DNA of 64,000 bases from Coffea arabica (lineage: Eukaryota; Streptophyta; Magnoliopsida; Gentianales; Rubiaceae). Below, piece by piece: positions 60,444-64,000 of the stretch. The stretch's first letter is position 1, and every line of letters begins with the position of its first letter. The stretch spans positions 126,501-190,500 of the forward strand of contig NC_092317.1 in assembly GCF_036785885.1 (NCBI RefSeq), in the 5' to 3' direction. The translations under genes and the position numbers were made by a program. The notes under the pieces were generated by a model. It did not search any database. It was not told where the DNA came from and saw only the letters and a list, made by a program, of their open reading frames with translations.

Positions 60444-63118
60444 TGTCAAATGACAGTCGGGCAGAGGATATTTTGGAAACAGAGCCGATTTTATCTCAGT
60501 CCGCTACTGCCGAGAGATCTGAGGAGTCTTCATCTTCAATTGAAATCACTGTCAGCGGAGAATTTTCTCTAACAGTCGATGATTCACCAAGTGGTGATGC
60601 AGATGAAAACTGTTGTTTAGTACATGCAGACCAACCACTTTGCCGTATATGTCTTGATACTGGAGGTGTCTGTATTTATACCTCAATGTTCCTTTTGCCT
60701 TGTTGGGTGCATTTACCTATCATGCTGATGCATTTACCTTTCTAATCACCAATAGGTGTATATGGCAAAATGACTGAGGACTATTTTCTTTGATTAATTA
60801 GAGATACACATTTAGATGTTCTGGTTTTACTCAGAATTCAGCATTGATTGTCAGGAGAAGATCTGATTGCGCCATGTCATTGTAAAGGCACACAGAAGTA
60901 TGTCCACAGATCATGTCTTGATAACTGGAGATCAACAAAGGTGAATTTTGCGTAGTGTTTACATAATGGTAGTTCATCCTTTTTGTTAGTCACCTCTGAT
61001 TAGATAAAGAATTGATGATATTCCTTGTCTCTGCCACATATATGCTAAACTATGTCATACTACAAGTTTGTTAATATTGTGTATTTAAGAGGAAAAATAT
61101 CTGAAGACTTGTTATCATTTTTAATACTCTACAAACCCAGAGAAAATTTGCATACAGTCACTAAACAAAGTGGACCAGGTGCCGTTTTAGAAATGGCATC
61201 TCTTCATGGTGGGATAAACTTGATGATGAAGAGAGATATGTCTATGTTTGTCCTTTTTATAAGGACAAAGTTGTTTGCTCAAGCTTTCCTGATGTTACTG
61301 ATGCCCTATCTTGTGACTGGATGCCATGCTTACTGGTAAATTTTGAAACAACATTGACTATCCTAAACATAGATCTCGTATAAGTACACGAATCTTTTGT
61401 AATGCTCTTTAAATTTAATAAAATCAATGAGTTGTGCAGCAATACACTCTTCACTTGCTTCTCCACATTATGCATGGACTTCTAAAAGCCATAAAGAATC
61501 TTCTCAAAGTTCAATTATTAACATAACCTGATTGTATTGTTGTTTTACTTAACAAAATTGTTTGGTACTATTCTAAATTTGAGTCATAAATACTATGACT
61601 ACTGGTTAATTATTTACTCCTGCAGAAGGAAAAAATCTTGTCCATGATACATATCTAATTAATGGCTGTAACATGTTGTAACTCACTACTCATCAAAAAT
61701 CTTGCCCTAGGATGTGACACAACAGCTCATAACATGTTGCTGTAACTCACTGCTCGTCCTGCATTTGTCACCTTGTGGGGGGAGGTAGGGAATGTAACTT
61801 CCTAATTAATGGCTTAATTAAATAGTGAAAGCAATAATTAATAAAGGACTCTGCATGGGTGGGTTGGAGGGCAGGGTGGCAACCTCTTGAGCACTAGAGT
61901 ATCATTCTAAGGAGTTCTGAGATTCAGTGCTAATCTTTTTTATCTGGAGATTTTGCACTAAATTTTTTGCCTTCCAACATTCAGGAGGGCTTTGCCTTTT
62001 CACACTGTACAGAATGCAGGGCAGTGTTCATATTGCGTGCAAATGTTCCACCTGACCGCTGGTGGTTGAGGTTGAAATTCCAGTTCCTTGTTGCTAGGGA
62101 CCATGCCTTCATTTTTGTTATTGTTCAGCTGGTATGACATGATTTTTATTACCCTCTCTTTTTCCCTTATTTCTTCTTATTATGCTATAAGAGCTGTAAT
62201 ATTCCAAATTGGTCTTCAAATCAGCAAGCCATCAATGTGAAACATCCTGAGTAAAGTTTTAACCATACGGACTGTGCCTGGTTTCATATAGTCGACCTCT
62301 TCTTCCTCTCTTTTTCTTTTTTTGCTCTTTGGGTCTATATAATCATATACAAATATTTGTCTGCATGTGCGACTGTATTATTTTGTTTGCATGCGCATGT
62401 TAGGTGAATGTATGAGATGTATCTTATATCTTCCCTTCTATCCCAAAATTGTTCATGTTATATTTTTTATATCCTGTAATTTTCATTTGTCAACCAAGAA
62501 TGAAATGGGATTTAGTAAATTTCTAGTCGGTTTCTTGGAAGCTCCAAGCAAAATCTTGGTGACCTTGTCCATCAAGGGAAAGTTCAGCAACTTAGAGCAA
62601 CTTGTTCCAAGTTCTTGATCTTACCAACTGGAATCACCATGCTGTATGTAGGATTAAATTGGTAATTTCACCAATCTAATAGAGCCTTTTTATTCTCCTA
62701 ATCTTGCTACAAGGCATGATATGTTGCCTACTGAATGAATCTTTTAATGGATTAACTGGGTATTAGTTAGCTTGTTAAGAGTTACATGAGTAAAGACTAA
62801 TGGGTTCATAATTGGCTGGATTGAGAGATAAGACTGTAAAGCACCTTGCTCAACTGAAAATGTTGTTCTTGATGCTTAAATTCTCCGAAGATGCTTAATT
62901 GCATGCAGGTTTTAAAATTAATTTCCTTATAGCTGCCTTTCTGTTCCAGTTTTTGGGAGTCTATTTGAGGTACTTAATTATGGACTTTCAGCATGCATAT
63001 ATTGAAACTCTGCAGATTGTAGCATTTTTGGGTGTGCTGGTCTACAAATTTTATGGAGAGGAACTGAGGGAAATGTTTGGTTATGAAGAACATCCTTACG
63101 GTTTTTATACCATGGCAG
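60434..63118 (+). CDS. RING-CH (MARCH-like) membrane E3 ubiquitin ligase, 3' end outside window
   Basis: Four coding exons, 60434-60665, 60855-60940, 61985-62131 and 62950-63118, join in phase to 211 codons plus one base. The last exon ends at a GT donor (GCAG|GTAAAA), so the gene continues past base 64000. The N-terminus is acidic and Ser-rich. The RING-CH (C4HC3) zinc finger is complete: C70-x2-C73, C85-x1-C87, H95-x2-C98, C114-x2-C117, with CLDNWRSTK and PPDRWW. Two hydrophobic segments follow, about 142-166 (AFIFVIVQLFLGVYLRYLI) and about 175-190 (TLQIVAFLGVLVYKFYG), then the conserved EELREMFGYEEHPYGFYTMA. Family members ubiquitinate membrane proteins in endomembranes. The start is fixed by an in-frame TGA at 60404-60406, making ATG 60434 the first available. 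The missing C-terminus should hold a further membrane helix. Confidence 0.93.
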
Positions 63119-64000
63119 GTAAAATCATTCCGCACCTATGAACATCAACTGTTTTTTAGTTACTACATGCATATGAACACCAGCCAGTTCTTGATGTTCC
63201 ATGCCTTAGTGTAATTGGCATATCAATTTTAAATTGCAAAACTACGAGAACTTTGTGGTTACATTTTATGAACTATTTGCCCATATGACAGGTTTTTTGA
63301 AACATGAAGATCATTTTTATCATGTTTTCATTTGTCATCTTCTCCATTCTCTAGCTGACAGAACATTAATTTCAGCTCCTTTGAAGCTGTGTAAGCTTTC
63401 ACCTGTTATGGTTTAGAAAGAAAACACTTAAACATGAAGTTGCATGTTGGTGTCTGATCTGCCCTTGAGGCATGATACTTGCAGCAAGTAGCATGGGGGA
63501 AGACCTTGTTTTCCCACCTCTTTTCTCCAACATGTAACCTTGAAGGTGGAAATTGTGCATAATGTACAAGTCTCTGGTTGCTGCAACAAATTTATCTTAT
63601 GACTTGCTAATAATGCAAAATTGTAGAACTAGTCAGTTTTAGCGGCCCTGGTCATATGGCTCGGGTGAAAAAGAGATACAGATCACCTTCCTCACCTTTT
63701 ATATTTCTACAAAAGACATTTAAAAGCTGGAAAAGGATAGAAAAGAAAATGAGCAAAGTGATTTGTTGTTCTTGATAACCTTCTTATTATATTGACTCAT
63801 GGGCAATGGGATTTCTACCTCGTACTCCATGAGAAAGGTACTACACCACACTAATGCACAAAGTGCATTGAACATTGATTTCAAAATATCCAACTTCTTG
63901 AGTCAGTGTCATATGGTAGAACCCGTTTCAGGTTTCTTCTAATTACTCTATTGGTAGAAGTGCTCCAATATGCAATGGTATGGGTAGGGGAAGAAGAGTA
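63119..64000 (+). other. Intron of the RING-CH gene running off the window
   Basis: Sequence after the donor at 63118 is T-rich and stop-rich. No exon for the expected next membrane helix is visible before the window ends. Confidence 0.6.

Noticed and set aside
1-64000. tRNA, rRNA, CRISPR arrays, long LTRs, prokaryotic-type operons
   Set aside because: No B-box-like GGTTCRANTCC in a cloverleaf context, no spaced identical repeats and no long direct terminal repeats were seen by eye; the window is ordinary plant nuclear DNA in this respect.

Overview
This is plant nuclear DNA. Genes are split by many short GT-AG introns, intergenic DNA is AT-rich, and the encoded proteins are plant-specific or plant-like (pollen-receptor-like kinase, type II proton pyrophosphatase, DWARF5 sterol reductase, plant-type MED8). 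It is most likely a core eudicot. Several small inverted-repeat elements ending in TGTTTGGAT/ATCCAAACA resemble elements I associate with asterids such as coffee relatives, but that is recall only and should not be taken as an identification.

Layout: (1) 55-2405 +, LRR receptor-like kinase of the pollen-receptor-like (PRK) group, three exons, possibly cut at its 5' end by the window edge. (2) 2406-7600, AT-rich intergenic DNA with one clear MITE-like element (6273-6736). (3) 8847-17001 +, type II (K+-independent) H+-pyrophosphatase, 14 coding exons, 800 aa, with one GC-AG intron. (4) 17-30 kb, a gene-poor, repeat-rich stretch holding a doubtful two-exon small membrane-protein gene (18736-19606 -), a 1.29-kb element with 36-bp terminal inverted repeats (20656-21944), and the last three exons of a DHHC S-acyltransferase (22484-23072 -) whose catalytic 5' part I cannot find. 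(5) 30195-38056 +, V-ATPase subunit A, 20 coding exons, 623 aa. (6) 39483-41013 -, FAM32A-like protein. (7) 42113-46576 -, sterol delta-7 reductase DWF5, 13 coding exons, 433 aa. (8) 47827-48428 +, a small unrecognised two-exon gene. (9) 48886-55601 -, Mediator subunit MED8, 12 exons, 578 aa, glutamine-rich. (10) 60434 to beyond the window edge +, RING-CH (MARCH-like) membrane E3 ligase.

The intact genes are ordinary single-copy housekeeping or signalling loci and form no operon or obvious pathway. The one functional echo is that two different proton pumps of the endomembrane system (type II H+-PPase and the V-ATPase catalytic subunit) sit on the same strand with no convincing intact gene between them. 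Every spliced model was checked by hand: exon lengths sum to a multiple of three, splice phases agree, and the joined protein follows the known family. No CRISPR array, tRNA, rRNA, bacterial-type system or long LTR retroelement was seen. The less explained items are the S-acyltransferase fragment, the two small unrecognised genes, an open frame inside an intron of the RING-CH gene, and an upstream ORF overlapping that gene's start codon.
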